In this document: positions 43,610 through 55,431 of the stretch, piece after piece
Numbering within the stretch: position 1 is the stretch's first letter
How the letters are laid out: every line of letters begins with the position of its first letter
From: Luscinia megarhynchos
Taxonomy: Eukaryota > Chordata > Aves > Passeriformes > Turdidae
Assembly: GCA_034336665.1 (NCBI GenBank)
Contig: JAPFBE010000036.1
Location: 1,542,357-1,606,356, forward strand
Length of the DNA stretch: 64,000 nucleotides
Reading direction: 5' to 3'
Notes under the pieces: generated by a model
The model's input: the letters and a program-made list of their open reading frames with translations, nothing else
Told to the model about the DNA's origin: nothing
The model's database searches: none
Position numbers and translations under genes: made by a program

Positions 43610-44047
43610 TGTCCCGGTTCTGGTCAGGACAGGGTTAATTTTTTTCTGTTGCCAAGAGGAGGCATGTCTAGGACCAGGAGGTTATTCTATACTATCTCAC
43701 GTAATTTTCCAGGAATGGGGAAAGGGGTCCCTTCCAGGTCGGGGTAGAGTAGCAGAGGTTGAGTATTGTTGGGCTCCATTTGGTGTAGTCGTGAACATTT
43801 CCATGTGAAATGCTCACCTCTCTTATACACTTTTGGTATTAATATTGTTGCTGTTGCTTTTGGTTTTCTTATCTCATTGCTGTTTCTAGTAAATTTTTCT
43901 TATCTCAACCCATGTTTTTTACCTTGTGTACTTCCAATTCTTCTCTCCATCCTGACACGGGGAGGGGAGGAGTGAGTAAGTGGCACATGGTCTGGGGTGT
44001 TTCAGTGGGGACACTAAATTGGGGAATACCATTCCTAAGCTATGACA
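43610..44047 (+). repeat. 3' LTR of plus-strand ERVL
   Basis: 438 bases, TGTCCCGGTTCTGGTCAGGA to AAGCTATGACA. The end parallels the LTR at 26932-27185. The start parallels 8195. Confidence 0.7.
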
Positions 44048-44490
44048 AAAGACTTACGACCAAAGAAAATTTCTGTTACATTTTTTAATCAACTCTAAAA
44101 GAGCTTTCTTTTATAGGCAAAAAAGGATTGTTGTGTTTATCCACAGTCTGCGATATATTACACATTGCCTAATGAGTATTACAAATAGCACACAATTGGA
44201 CAAACACAGTCTATATACAATAAAGAGCAATTCACAGTATTATCATGGAATATGATTATATTAAATTTTCAAGTTTTAATAAGATCAATATGAATACTTC
44301 TGTTGAATGGAATTTGAGAAAACCAATATTGATTTAACAAAGACCATATTCTTAAACTCTAGCTATCACGTCAGGTTAACATCTCAACTTTCATAGACGC
44401 TATATCTTACCACAGAACAATTTTTAATATACCATATATTTGGTTACATACTAAATCTTAGGTAGTTTACACACTATTATGCAGTATAAC
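44048..44490. other. RFX3 intron, no feature seen
   Basis: AT-rich unique-looking sequence up to the TATAAC that precedes the solo LTR. Confidence 0.5.
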
Positions 44491-44972
44491 TGTGGGAACA
44501 GAACTGGCTGGGATAAACAGTGGTTTAGCTTCAATAGCTTATGCAAGAGGTATCAACCTGAAACTCTGGGAAGCGGGATACTGAGAGGAAGATATCTGGT
44601 CAGGTTATGGCGAGAAGAGAGTATCCATGGGAGTTGGTATGTTAATGGTATGTTAATGGAGTTATTCTATAATAGGTCATGTTTCTGGTTCTTGTTCTCA
44701 GTTCATTCGATACCTGTCACATATAAGGTCATGTTCCTAGTTCGCGTTTATGATTGGACCCCTGCCCTCAGAATATTCCTACATATTGTTATGTCCACCA
44801 CACCCCCTCATCTTTGGATCTTGCCCCTCAGATCGTGCAGTTTCTATGTTTGTTATTTTATCCATTAAAGTTCTTTATTCTTCAGGCAATTCCATCATTC
44901 CCATCCCTCTATTTTTGCCATGCTCCCCCCAGCTGGACCAGGCTCGGGGTTGCAGCAAACCGGACTGCGACA
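44491..44972 (+). repeat. Class II-type solo LTR with perfect 6-base duplication TATAAC
   Basis: 482 bases, TGTGGGAACAG to GGACTGCGACA, flanked by TATAAC at 44485-44490 and 44973-44978. A six-base duplication implies a class II integrase. Confidence 0.85.
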
Positions 44973-44978
44973 TATAAC

Positions 44979-45764
44979 TATATTGTGTCAAATGTTATTT
45001 ATTCAAAGATCTTTGCAACAAACAAAAAGAATTCAACTGTGCTAGTGAACTTTTGAGCTTCTTTTAAGTTAAAATGTTTTAAAATGTTTGTTCATGAAAG
45101 AAGACAAATGTATGACTACCAGTAATCTGGGCCATGTAAGTTAGTTGAGCAACAGGAGAAAAAAACTTATTTCTTCTAAGGAGAAGAAAGAGATAAAAGG
45201 GAAACCTTTTTCTAAACCAAATGAAAAATAATAAATTGATGTTTTACAGATAACTGGAAACTAGTTCTAACCATTTACTTGGAAAGGTTGGAACTGTAAA
45301 CACAAAATTAAAGAAAGTATACTAATGATATTGTATCTTAAATAAAAAATATGAAGCAAATAAATAAACCAACTATACCAGAAATAGTGCTCTATGATCA
45401 ATATTTTTTAATGAAAGATCAGAAGCTATGCTATCCAAGTTTCATCTTCAGGTATTGTTCATGCTGTTCATTCTAAGAACACATGTAGCCTACACTTTCA
45501 TCTGCATTAAATAAAAACTGGCAGAATACATGGTCTGAAGGATAAGAAGCCTTCAGAGAACATGGAAATAGATAATCTTTCTGAGGTTCTATTTTTCTTA
45601 TGGTCAAAGCAGAAGCTGGAAAGTTTTGACTGAATTACTGTATATTTATAGATCAGAAAAATGTTCCCACTTTGCTTTCTTGATAGAATAAGAACTAGCA
45701 ATAAAAATTTAAAAAATGTGTGGAAATAATTTTTTTAAAGTCTGGGTTTTAAAGCTAAAGGTAC
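44979..45764. other. RFX3 intron, unique AT-rich sequence
   Basis: No mobile element motif; directly downstream (minus strand) of the exon at 45765. Confidence 0.5.
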
Positions 45765-45914
45765 CTGTACATTGGCAAAATCCACACGGTTGAGATCACT
45801 GAGCATCTGGTTGATCTGAGAAGTGTTCTGAAGCACAGCCCGAGCTGCCTGAGCCAGGTGATTGAGAGATGTGTATCTTCTCAATGTCTGGGCAAAGGCA
45901 CTTACAGTGGCAAC
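45765..45914 (-). CDS. RFX3: RFX3 coding exon
   Basis: Exactly 150 bases, 50 codons, phase 0 at both ends: VATVSAFAQTLRRYTSLNHL through AARAVLQNTSQINQMLSDLN to RVDFANVQ. The acceptor AG is at 45915-45916 and the donor GTAC at 45761-45764. It is part of the helical RFX C-terminal module. It is the last exon before the 44 kb ERV-filled intron. Confidence 0.93.
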
Positions 45915-46229
45915 CTATGAAGAAATCCATTTATCTTAACACATTATATTATCAACCAATCTTCTGTTTTGTCTATTTTAATTCTAAAATTACTGTATTA
46001 ATTTATGAGCCCTCAGATATTGCAATTCACAAATAATGGAACAAATAGAGTTTTTCCTATGATTTTTTTTGGCAAAACAAAGTTATTTCCAACCCTGTGG
46101 TTCATGTTTGAAGTTCAACCTAAATATGACATTTAGCATAAAAGTTAAAATGCTGCTATTTTTAGATCTTGAATGACATCTAGTGTACAATTGCAGAAAG
46201 AGAAGAAAACTGCAGTCAACTTTGTTTAC

Positions 46230-46327
46230 CTTGCTTTGTATCATTCTCTGTGGAATATCGTTCATGGCACTGGAAAGCCAACCTTCAAGGCTTTTTGCAA
46301 AATTGCGAATGGCTTGAGTCAAGGCAC
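46230..46327 (-). CDS. RFX3: RFX3 coding exon
   Basis: A 98-base exon completing a split serine and then encoding ALTQAIRNFAKSLEGWLS and AMNDIPQRMIQSK. The acceptor is at 46328-46329 and the donor GTAAAC at 46224-46229. It joins the exons at 62217 and 45765 in phase. The reading frame is open and the composition differs from the surrounding AT-rich intron. Confidence 0.92.
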
Positions 46328-46479
46328 CTAAACATAAAAGAATAAAAATAAAATGAAAAGGATGGCAGGGTGCCTCTTTTGAAACTTTTTGCATCTTCAC
46401 CATTTAAATATTCCACATTGAGAACTACTGTGTTTATTGGCTCAGAGACTTATCCAGTTTAGGTTTGGATCCCTATCAT

Positions 46480-47589
46480 TACAACAAGGATGTTGATAAA
46501 CTGTAGCAAGTTCAGTAGAGGGCCACTGACATGGTCAGGGAGTTGGAGCACATACCTTATGAGGAGAGGCTGAGGGAACTAGGTTTTTCAGCCTGAAAAA
46601 GAGAAAGTTTAGGGGGGACCTAATAGAAGCCTTTCAATACCTACAAGGTATCAAGAAGAGACTCAGCCTCTTCGCAATGATGCATGGCAGAAGGGTGATA
46701 AACACTGGGCATAAACTGAAAAAAGAGGGTTCCTGACTTCATAGGAGAAATTTTTTCACCTTGAGGACAGTTAAACAGTGCCAGTTCATGGCCCTTCATT
46801 GGACTCTTTCCATGTCACTCATACTGGGGAGACCAGAACTAGATACAGGACTCCAGGTATACAGCACTCAAATGGTGCTGAATAAAGGGGAAGGATCACC
46901 TACCTGGACCTACTGGCAACACTTTGTCTAATACAGCTCAGGCTACCATTAGCCCTCTTTGCAGCAAGGGCACTCTCCTGGCTCATGTTCAACTTGGTGT
47001 CCACCAGGAACCACTGGTCCTTTTCTGCAACGCTGCTTTTCAGTTGGTTGGCCCCCTTGGCATGTACTGGCACATGGGATTGTTACTCCCCAGGGGCAGG
47101 ACTTGGCACTTCCCCTTGTTGAACTGTATGAGGTTCCTGTCAGCCCATTTCTCCATCCTGTCGAGGTCCCTCTGGATAGCAGCACAACCTTGTGATGCAT
47201 CAACCACTCTTCAGAGTTTTGCGCCATCAGCAAACTTGCTGAGGGTATGCTCTGCCCCATCATCCAGATCACCAATAAAGACATTGAACAGTGTTGGACC
47301 CAGTACTGACCTCTGGGGTACACTGCTATTTACTGGCCTCCAACTAGACTTTGTGCAACTATAACTATGGGATTCTCTGGAGTGCTGCAATGGATAGATA
47401 CAGAATCTTTAGGGGAAACAAGACAAGAAGGTGCTCTATATGAATAATATATATGCATAGAGCTTTGCCTAGGGATGGATGATAAGCCAGTTGAGAGCTT
47501 AAGGGTCCAGATTAGATGACATCACAACATGGGTGATGTTGTGGGTATCTGATACAGCCTACCACATAAGGAAAAAGTAGATGAAGTCT
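46480..47589. mobile_element. CR1 fragments in both orientations
   Basis: 46480-46790 is plus-oriented CR1 3' sequence (GAGGAGAGGCTGAGGGA). 46790-47370 reads as CR1 on the minus strand. 47371-47589 resembles a plus-oriented CR1 fragment that stops at the LTR starting 47590. The pieces are decayed and the joins are approximate. Confidence 0.6.
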
Positions 47590-49255
47590 TGTGGTGGCTT
47601 GACCTTGGCTGACTGTCAGGTGCTCACCAAGCTGTTCTATTACTCTCCCTTTTCAACAGAACAGCAGAGAAAATTATGAAGAAATGCTCGTGAGTCAAGA
47701 TAAGGAAGGGAGATAACTCAATGATTGCTGTCACAGGCAAAACAGACTGAACTTGGGGAAATTAATTGAATTTATTGCCAATCAGAGTTGGAGAGTGAGA
47801 TAAAAACAAATCTAAAAAAAAAATTCCTCCAACCCTGTGGGAGTTATTGTCGGGAGGACGGTCGTCAGGACAGACTCAGGAGCTCTATATGTTTTGGTCT
47901 TGAAGTTTGTAGTTTATTGTTAGGGCGTGGGTATAGAGTCCTGCTAAGAGCTACCAGCCACAACTCAGAGCAGGACAGAGAGACAAGTATGAGAGGGAGA
48001 GAGTGTAAGAGAGAATAAGAGAAAATAAGAGAGCAAGAGAAGATAAGATAGAATAGAGCCTGATTTCCCATTTACAATACATTGAGTATTCTTCTATGTT
48101 GAATATTCTAATTTCCACTAACCAATCTACTACAAAATACTAATTTCCTAATATTTGCATGCAACCTATAGGAATCGCTATATTACCATGTTTTATGGCT
48201 TTCTTATCTATGAACCTTATCTCCAAACCTTTCCTTCCATACCTGAAACAGTATGTCTGTTGGCTCTTTGGTATTTGTGGCATTTGGCATTACCTAAACA
48301 AAGGAAGAGGCCTCAAATCTTCACATGGTTGCTCTCAGCCCCACAGTCGAAAACTGCTATCATTTCTATTTCACTTATGGTTTCAAAATCTTTCATTAAG
48401 CACTCATATTTATAAGGTTTTCCTATTTCCTCATTCCCAACACAACCCTTACTGCTTTCCAGGAACAACTTAACTCCCAACTCTTCTACCTTCTCCCCCC
48501 AAGTGGCCCAGGGCAACAAGAGAGATTGCAGTCAGTTCATAACACTTTGTCTCTGCTTCTCCTTCCTCCTCACGCTCTTCTCCTGCTCCAGCGTGGAGTC
48601 TCACCCATGGGAGGCAGTCCTTCACAACCTTCTCGAATGTGGATCCTTCCCATAGGCTGCAGTTCTTAACAAACTGCTCCAGCATAGGTCTTTTCCATGG
48701 GTTGAAGTCCTACAAAAACAGACTGTTCCATCATTTTTCTCCTCACAAGGTCACAGGTTCCAGCAGAAAATCTGCTCTAGCATGGACTCCTCTCTATGGG
48801 ACCACTGTTCCTGACAGGATCCTGCTCTAGCATGGACTCTCCATGGGCTGCAGCTTCCTTTGGTGTACATCCACCTGCTCTTATGTGGGATCTTCCATGG
48901 GCTGCAAGGTGACAATGTATTCCCCATGGGCTGCAGAGAAATCTCTGCTCCAGCAACGGGAGCACATTCTGCCCTCCTTCACAGACCTTCGTGTTTGCAG
49001 AGTTGTTTCTCTCACATATTCTCACTCCTCTCTCCTGGCTGCTGTTGTGAAGCATTTTGTACTCTTTTAAAAAAATATGTTACCACAGAGATGCTACTAA
49101 TGTCTCTGGTTCAGACTTTGGCCAGTGGCAGGTTCATCTTGGAGCCAACTGAAAGTGTCCCTTCCTGACATGGGGAATGCTTCTGGTATCTTCTCATAGA
49201 CGACAGCTGTGCACCCCTCACCTCTACCAAAAGCTTGCCATGTAAAGCCAATACA
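47590..49255 (+). repeat. ERVL-type LTR interrupted by another LTR
   Basis: TGTGGTGGCTTGACC to GCCAATACA. Flanks AGTCT and TGTCT agree at four of five bases. The second half has repeated CCATGGGCTGCAG-type motifs (48650, 48839, 48893, 48925) and TTGTTTCTCTCACATATTC. Without the insert it is about 1.04 kb. Confidence 0.65.
47848..48467 (-). repeat. Minus-oriented LTR inside the preceding LTR
   Basis: On the minus strand TGTTCCTGGAAAGC to CTCCCGACA with AATAAACTAC near its end. Flanks AGTTAT and ACTTAA agree at four of six bases. A purine-rich AGAG/GAGA tract lies at 47990-48055. Confidence 0.55.
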
Positions 49256-49572
49256 TGTCTCCTTCAGGTAACTGGAATAAGCTTCATGTTTACAGGTTCC
49301 AGTTTTTGAGGGACTTGAACAGCAGAGCTGTCCCTATCTGCTAGAGGGACAACAAAGCAGAGCAAAAGCAACCCAAGAAGACAGTTGAACAGAGCACCTG
49401 GTCACCCAGAGAGCTTTGACTAGTTTCCATCCTTAGATGCTTTCAAGACCTGACAGGGTAAAATCCTGAACAAACAAGTCTGAATTAAGCATTGACCATG
49501 CTTGGAGCAGGAAGCTGGACTAGAGACCTCCTGAGGTCCCGTCCAACATGAATTATTCTTCGATTCTATATT
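49256..49572 (+). mobile_element. CR1 3' end fragment
   Basis: The segment GAGGTCCCGTCCAACATGAA followed by ATTCTTCGATTCTAT is a typical CR1 terminus. Confidence 0.7.
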
Positions 49573-51220
49573 TTGTAACAATTATTTAGTTTCTGATTTA
49601 AAAAACAGAACTGACCACTTCACCTAAGACCCCTTCAAAAAATTTATGATCAGCAGTGAAAATTCTTTTTGGCATTCCTACAGGTACATCAGTAATTGTA
49701 ACAACTGTTTCCGATCTCCTGAAACCTTCCATCATGAATTTTCTGCCATCAATTTTTACCTAAGTGCTTTTGCTTTTAAAGAGCCAAATCCCACAGGAAG
49801 CAGCAATTATTGCAATACTTCAGTTACCTCAAGTAACCTTGAAGTACCCTGAACCATTACCAACATGTTTTTGATTTAGTTTCGAAGAACATAATACAAT
49901 GTGCAATGTTCAACGACAGTATCAATAAGGAATATATAAGAATGTATTAAACAAGGTAAGATTGCTCATACTGGTGTGAAAATTTGGTGGTAGAGAATGA
50001 ATGTTACTACTATCTATAAGTGATTTTTTTTTTATTACATCTAAGAAGAAATAGTGCAAGTAAACAGTGGATTTTGTTTATGAGGCAAAACAGCACGTTT
50101 GGTAGAGTAAAAATTAATTGCTCATGCAAGTCACCTAATATGAGAAATGCCCTTTTTCAGCTTGAGTAATTGATGAATCCTGTAAATAATAACTTCTGCT
50201 AGCAAAGTTAGCCAATTTGCTTAAAAAGAAAGAAATATTTTATATTTTAAAGCATTTTTTTCTTCAAATTTGTAGTGACAAGTGGTTTATGTAACTGTCC
50301 CCAAATGTAAATGCTCATCTGAAATTTAATTTGGACTTATAAAACTTCTGAATTAGCTCTATGGAATGGGCACTTTTTTTTTTTCTTTCTTGAGGTTTCC
50401 AGGCAAAGAACAAACACTTTTTCACTGTCAATCATTTAACCCACATATTTCTACATTAACATTTTTGTATGCACTTGCTAATTAACAAAGCATTTGCTCA
50501 TGTTAATTTATTACCTGCAGAATAAAAAAAACCCTCTCATTCAGATAGTTTGCAAAGTGTTACTAAACACACATTAATTGATACAGCAGAAAAAAAAAGT
50601 TAAAATGAAAACATATAATTTTCTATAAGCCTTCAGAAAGCCTGGGTTTCTCATCTCAAATATTTCTTCTACATAAATAACAAGATTTTGCAGTCTTTCT
50701 GGTATTTGTCATGGCTGAAATTGACAGATACAACATGAAAATATCTTGAACATAATTTCCCTGCCTGGAAGAGGAACTCCCAAACAAGTTTAGTGCTATC
50801 GATCCTTTCACTTGAGAAGAGATAAAAAGGCCATTCTCAGGGGAAAGTATCTATTAACATTAATACACAGTGGCTCTGGTCTTTTGCTAGAATCATGAGA
50901 TAATAAATTTTATTCCTGACTGAAGTATAAAGTGTTTGGCTTCTTTTTAAACAAAGAAATTTGCCTTTTTCCCACACAGTAGTTTTTAATTTATTTTGTG
51001 GGCACTGAAATGTTTTCATAAAAATTTAAACTAACAGAATTTTACTTAGAGCTTGCTTTTCAAAACGTTTTCTTCAATATTAATTTCTTTTATGGTAATA
51101 TTTATTAGAAAGTTATGTGAAAGAGTAGGTTTCCCCAAATACTGAAAATCAGGAAAAGAAAAAAAAGATGAAACTCAAAAATAGAATTATCAGTTTGCAT
51201 CCTTACAAAATTAAGCTTTT

Positions 51221-51222
<2 letters not shown>
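49573..51222. other. RFX3 intron, unique AT-rich sequence
   Basis: About 1.6 kb without recognisable repeat or exon; several short A/T runs. Confidence 0.5.

Positions 51223-51251
<29 letters not shown>
51223..51251. repeat. Poly-T tract of 29
   Basis: An uninterrupted T-run at the left edge of a repeat-rich stretch. It could be the poly(A) of a minus-oriented retrocopy, but no retrocopy sequence is visible next to it. Confidence 0.8.
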
Positions 51252-51253
<2 letters not shown>

Positions 51254-51369
51254 CAGCCAGCTGCAGTCGGTACCTTCTGATTATCCAGAAAAAAAAGAAA
51301 TCTGCCTATGATCGGATATTTCTACAAAGCAGTACTTGCAAATATTTTCCTGAGTTGCTTCTTACAGCA

Positions 51370-53940
51370 TAGCTAACAGAGGCAGACAATCGATGTGGTA
51401 CTTGTGTCAGAAGAGAGAACAGCATTCGTGTCCTCAGCAATGGTGTTAATGTATCACAGAGTAGCACTTCCAGTCATCGGAGAAACTATCCCTATAACGT
51501 CAGAGGCCTTAATCCAGACCAAACTTCTGAGGGAAGATGCAGCTCAGAGTACAGCAAGTGCTTGGGGTCTCTTGCTGAGGCTGAGGCAGAGTGGGACAGT
51601 TTCCTTGCCCGCAGAAGGTGTGCAGTGAAACAGGACCTGTGTTGCCAAGGAAGTGCAGGAAGAGGTCAGCAGACTGTGCAGTATCAGAGAAGGTGAAAAA
51701 GAGATATACTGGATCTTTTTCAAGACCCTGAAGTCTCAGCTGTATTGAAAGAGGATCACGTGGTCTGTGCTGATCGGATTAGGAAATGGCAAAGACTGGA
51801 AGCCTGTGACTTCTGGAAACAGAAAGAAGGCATCTGCTTCACCTACATATCTCCAACAAAGAACAGATGAAGTACCCTCACAGCACATGAGGGTCTGGGA
51901 ACTCTGTCCAAGAGCTAGTTAAGCCTGAGCCATGCAGCAGCACCAGAAGGAAGTGATAACTGATAATAATGGGAGACTCCATCCTACGGGGATTGGGGCC
52001 CACATCTGCCAACCTGACCTGCTGTGTTGGAAGATTTACTGCTTGCTGGGGGTTTGATCTGGGATGCTGCCGTGATACTGACAAGGTTTGTCCAACCCTT
52101 GGATTATTACTCCTTGCAAATCTTCACGTGAGCACCAATGTTGTAATGCTGAACAAGGTTTAGACCCCGATGGACATGTCTGTACAAATCTGGGCCTTGT
52201 GTGTGTGCACCAGCCAAAAACTATATTTAGTTGCTATGTTTTGCTGTTCAGTTATTTCTGCATATTTTGCTGTTTTTTCACATGCTTCTTTCACACACTA
52301 GCTGTTTTTGTGTATTTCTTAGTTTAGACCAGTGTTTATAACAGGTGCACAGCACGAGAAAATTTTAGGAGTTTTTCGATAACTGGTTTGAAACTCCCCC
52401 AATGCCACTGGAACATAAACTATACTAAATCGGGAGAGAAGAAGTTGAAAACAAAATACCAAGAAGATTCAAGATAACGAGAGGCGGCGAAGATCCTGAA
52501 GACCACCAATTACTGACTGTCAGGAGTTTGAGTGGGTGGATCAATATCCTAAAATTACCAATTGTAGAGTATGGCCCCACGTGGGTGATGGTTCTAGAAA
52601 TGTATAATTAGGGTGAATTATAAACAATAAGTCAGCTTCTGCAAAATCATATTGATTTGAAGTTCAGAAGTCCAGTTTTTTCCCCCACACCAATACTGCC
52701 AGAGGAGACCTGGAGCATATCAAGCGTGACTACATGCATCTAGGGGCAATGGTCAAGGGTATGGGGGCCCAGGTAGTTTTCTCATGGGTCTTTCCAGTGA
52801 AAAGCAAGAGCTTGAGGGGGAATGGAAGTATCCTGTGGGTCAACAGTTGGTGGCCCAGCTGGCAATGACAATCGGCATTTGCATTTTATGACCATGGGGA
52901 CCCTTCTTTAAAGACTGAAGACTGTTAGAGATGGGATCCACCTGACCAAGTAGGGCAAAACCATCTTTATCAACAGACTGGCCAACCTGGTGAGGAGAAC
53001 TTTAAATTAGAAATAGTGAGGGAGGGACATAATAACCCACAGTCAAGTGAAGGAGTACTGGAATGAGTTGATAAGCACAGTGTTATGGAAAAGAGAGAGC
53101 TTGTAACTGGCAAAACAGGGCTGAAAAGCAGACACTGCTGGACCAAATTCTTACAAACAAGGAAACTTATCTTAGAGTTCTTACAAACTGTTGGTGATGT
53201 GGAGCTTGGGGGGAGTCTGAGATGCATTGACCATGAGATGGTGGAGTTGAGTATACTGAGAGGATGGAAAAAGGAAAATGGCAGGATAACAGCTCCAAAT
53301 TTCAGGAGAGCAGACTTTGGCCTGTGCAGAGATCTGCTTGGAAGAATCCCATGGGAGACAGTCCTTGAGAGCACTCTGGATCTAGGAGACCTGTTTGATA
53401 TTCAAGGTTCACCTGCTCCAAGCTCAAGAATGGTCCATCACAATGACCAGGAAATCAAGCAAAGGTGACAGGTCTATGTGGATGAACAAGGACCTCACGG
53501 CTAAACCCAAACACAGCACACAGAAGCTGCAAAAAGGGGCAAGTGACCCAGGAGGAATGCAGAGACGCTGTCCAATCATGCAGAAATGGGGTTAGGAAAA
53601 CCAAAACACACCTGGAGTTGAAACTGAAGAGCAACATTAAGGATTTCTACAGGCACATCAGCAGAAGAAATGAAGACCAGAGAAAATGTGGGCCTGGTGC
53701 TGAATAGGGGCAGGGAACCTAATGACAAAGGCTGAGGTACAGGATGCCTTCTACACTTGAGTGTACACTGTACACCGGTAAGGTCTACCTTCAGGAATCT
53801 GCAGCCTCTGAGACCAGAGGAAAAGTCTGCAGCAAGGAAGAATTCTCAATAGAGGATGACCCAGTTAGGGAAGCATTTAAAAAATTGGAGAGTCGTAAGT
53901 CCATGGACCTGATCAGATGCACCCATGAGTACTGAGGGAG
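51370..53940 (+). mobile_element. CR1 LINE with ORF1 esterase and ORF2 endonuclease remnants, split by a solo LTR
   Basis: ORF1 has the esterase GDS motif (IMGDSILRGLGPTSANL at about 51969). After the LTR it continues GDLEHIKRDYMHLGAMVKGM and ends DGIHLTK..K.IF.NRLANL, the esterase histidine region. ORF2 endonuclease follows at 53085-53468 (CIDHEMVELSILRGW, DFGLCRDLLGRIPWE). Stops are scattered. Confidence 0.78.
52139..52689 (+). repeat. Solo LTR with 4-base duplication CCAA
   Basis: 551 bases, TGTTGTAATGC to CCCCACA, flanked by CCAA at 52135-52138 and 52690-52693. It interrupts the CR1 esterase, and the CR1 reading resumes just after it. A 4-base duplication is gamma-type. Confidence 0.7.
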
Positions 53941-54029
53941 CTGGCTGATTTCACTGCAAGGCCACTCTCAATTATCTTTGAATGGTCATGGTGATGAGGC
54001 AAAGTTCATGAGGACTAGAAGAAAGTAAA

Positions 54030-55431
54030 TAACCATGTCCCTAAGCACCACATCTATGTCTTTTAAATACCTTTTAAAACTGACCAGAACTTGTGAGTCC
54101 CTAAGCCCTCAAAGCACATTCTGAGGGTACTCTGCTACATATCTCCCTTAATAGCTTAGTTTGCTTTCTTAAAGTCCAGTGTAGCAACTCTGCTGACGTT
54201 TTTTTCTCACTACACTGAAAATTTTAAATATTCCATGATCATAGAATCATTAAGATCATCGAGTCCAACTGTTGATCACTGTGGGCAAGACAGCCACCAA
54301 TCATCACATCGCCCAAGAGTCCTTCTCTAGTCACAAACAAGTCTAGGAGGGCATCTTTCCTAGTTGGCTCACAGAGTACTTGTGATGAGAAGCTACCTCC
54401 CACAAACTTCAAGGCTTCCCAAGGCCTGCTCATCACAGCAAGATGATATTCCCAGTTGATGTCTGGGAAGTTGGAATCCCTCGTAAGGACGTGGGCTACT
54501 GTCCTGGGTTAGTGTTATGACTACTCCTCTCCCACCCCCGCCTCTGTCTGCACGGAGCTGCTGCCGCCGTGGCCGTTCCTCCCCCACCCCGGGCAGGCCC
54601 CCGGCTGCTGGGGGCTGCTGCTGGCCTGCTGCTTTTGCTGCTGCTGCTGGTCTGCTGCTGCTGCTTTTGCCGCTTTGGCTGCCGCTTTTTCCCCTAGCTT
54701 TTGCCCCAGCTTCTCCTGCCCCCAGCTGCTCCCTCTTTCTCTCTCCCTTCTTCCCCTCATCCCGAAGATCTGCACTGGCTCCGGACGGAGGGATCTGAAC
54801 ATCAGAGACTGCCTCTGGAAGCCTGCCAAAGAAGCTTTGCACCCTTCCCAGCAGGGACTGACCGAGCTCGTCCATCCTCGCTCACCTTGGTGAAAACGTT
54901 TTGTGTCATCTGGGGATTGTTCTTTCCTGGTGCTGGGAAGTGTTTGTTAAAATAAACAAGTTTTTTCCACTTTTTTTTCCCTCGGAGGAAGTTCTTCCCC
55001 AACCCTGTAGTGGGAGGGGGAAGGAGTTCTGGGAGTTTATTTTCCTAGGGGGATTCCTTTGCGAGATATCTCCCGTAAATTTGTCCAAAACCAGGACAGC
55101 TACTGACCCAGAGATTTCTCCTAATTGCTTACACAATAACTCATCACTGCTTACATCCTGGCTGGGCGATCAGTAATAAACACCCACTATAATATCTCCT
55201 TTGTTTTCCATCCCCTTAAGCTTCACTCAGAGGCTCTCCACCACGTCACTGGCAACTGTAAGGACTGTACAATCAAACCTCTTCCTTACGTATAGTGCTG
55301 CATCTCCATCTCACCTGCCCTGCCTATCCCTCCTAAACAGCCTGTAGTCCTCCATCCCAGTACTCCAGTTGTGGGACTCATTCCACCTAGTAAATATAAC
55401 ACTACCTGCTACATCATTTAGACATATACAA
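54030..55431 (-). mobile_element. Minus-oriented CR1 fragments split by a solo LTR
   Basis: The CR1 3' end (ATCATAGAATCATTAAGATC) is at about 54236. The endonuclease part continues after the LTR to about 55431 (GTAGTCCTCCATCCCAGTAC). Decayed. Confidence 0.65.
54500..55098 (+). repeat. ERVL-type solo LTR with perfect duplication GCTAC and CTG-rich core
   Basis: 599 bases, TGTCCTGGGTTAG to AAACCAGGACA, flanked by GCTAC at 54495-54499 and 55099-55103. A GC-rich core at 54545-54720 holds runs of CTG/TGC triplets. The end matches the ERVL LTR family. Confidence 0.9.

Larger units (their letters stand above)
26932..44047 (+). mobile_element. Plus-strand ERVL provirus expanded by nested insertions
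   Basis: LTRs of one family at 26932-27185 (partial) and 43610-44047 bracket ERVL gag (27190-29834), protease (30960-31340), RT (31948-34900), RNase H (about 34900-35300) and a 3' tail (35300-35598 and 43540-43609). Insertions inside are LTR 28759-29437, CR1 29835-30918, LTR about 31357-31947, LTR 32432-34173 (with its own nested LTR) and the class II provirus 35599-43539. All ERVL reading frames are badly decayed. Confidence 0.75.

Noticed and set aside
46924..47364. 146-codon frame as a novel gene
   Set aside because: It lies in CR1-like sequence, has no domain, and reads on both strands.
51223..51251. Poly-T as the tail of a processed pseudogene
   Set aside because: No host mRNA-like sequence on the minus strand beside it; CR1-like sequence follows.
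54393..54875. Minus-strand frame of 160 codons, Q/A-rich
   Set aside because: Made by the CTG-rich core of a solo LTR; crosses the LTR boundary into CR1.
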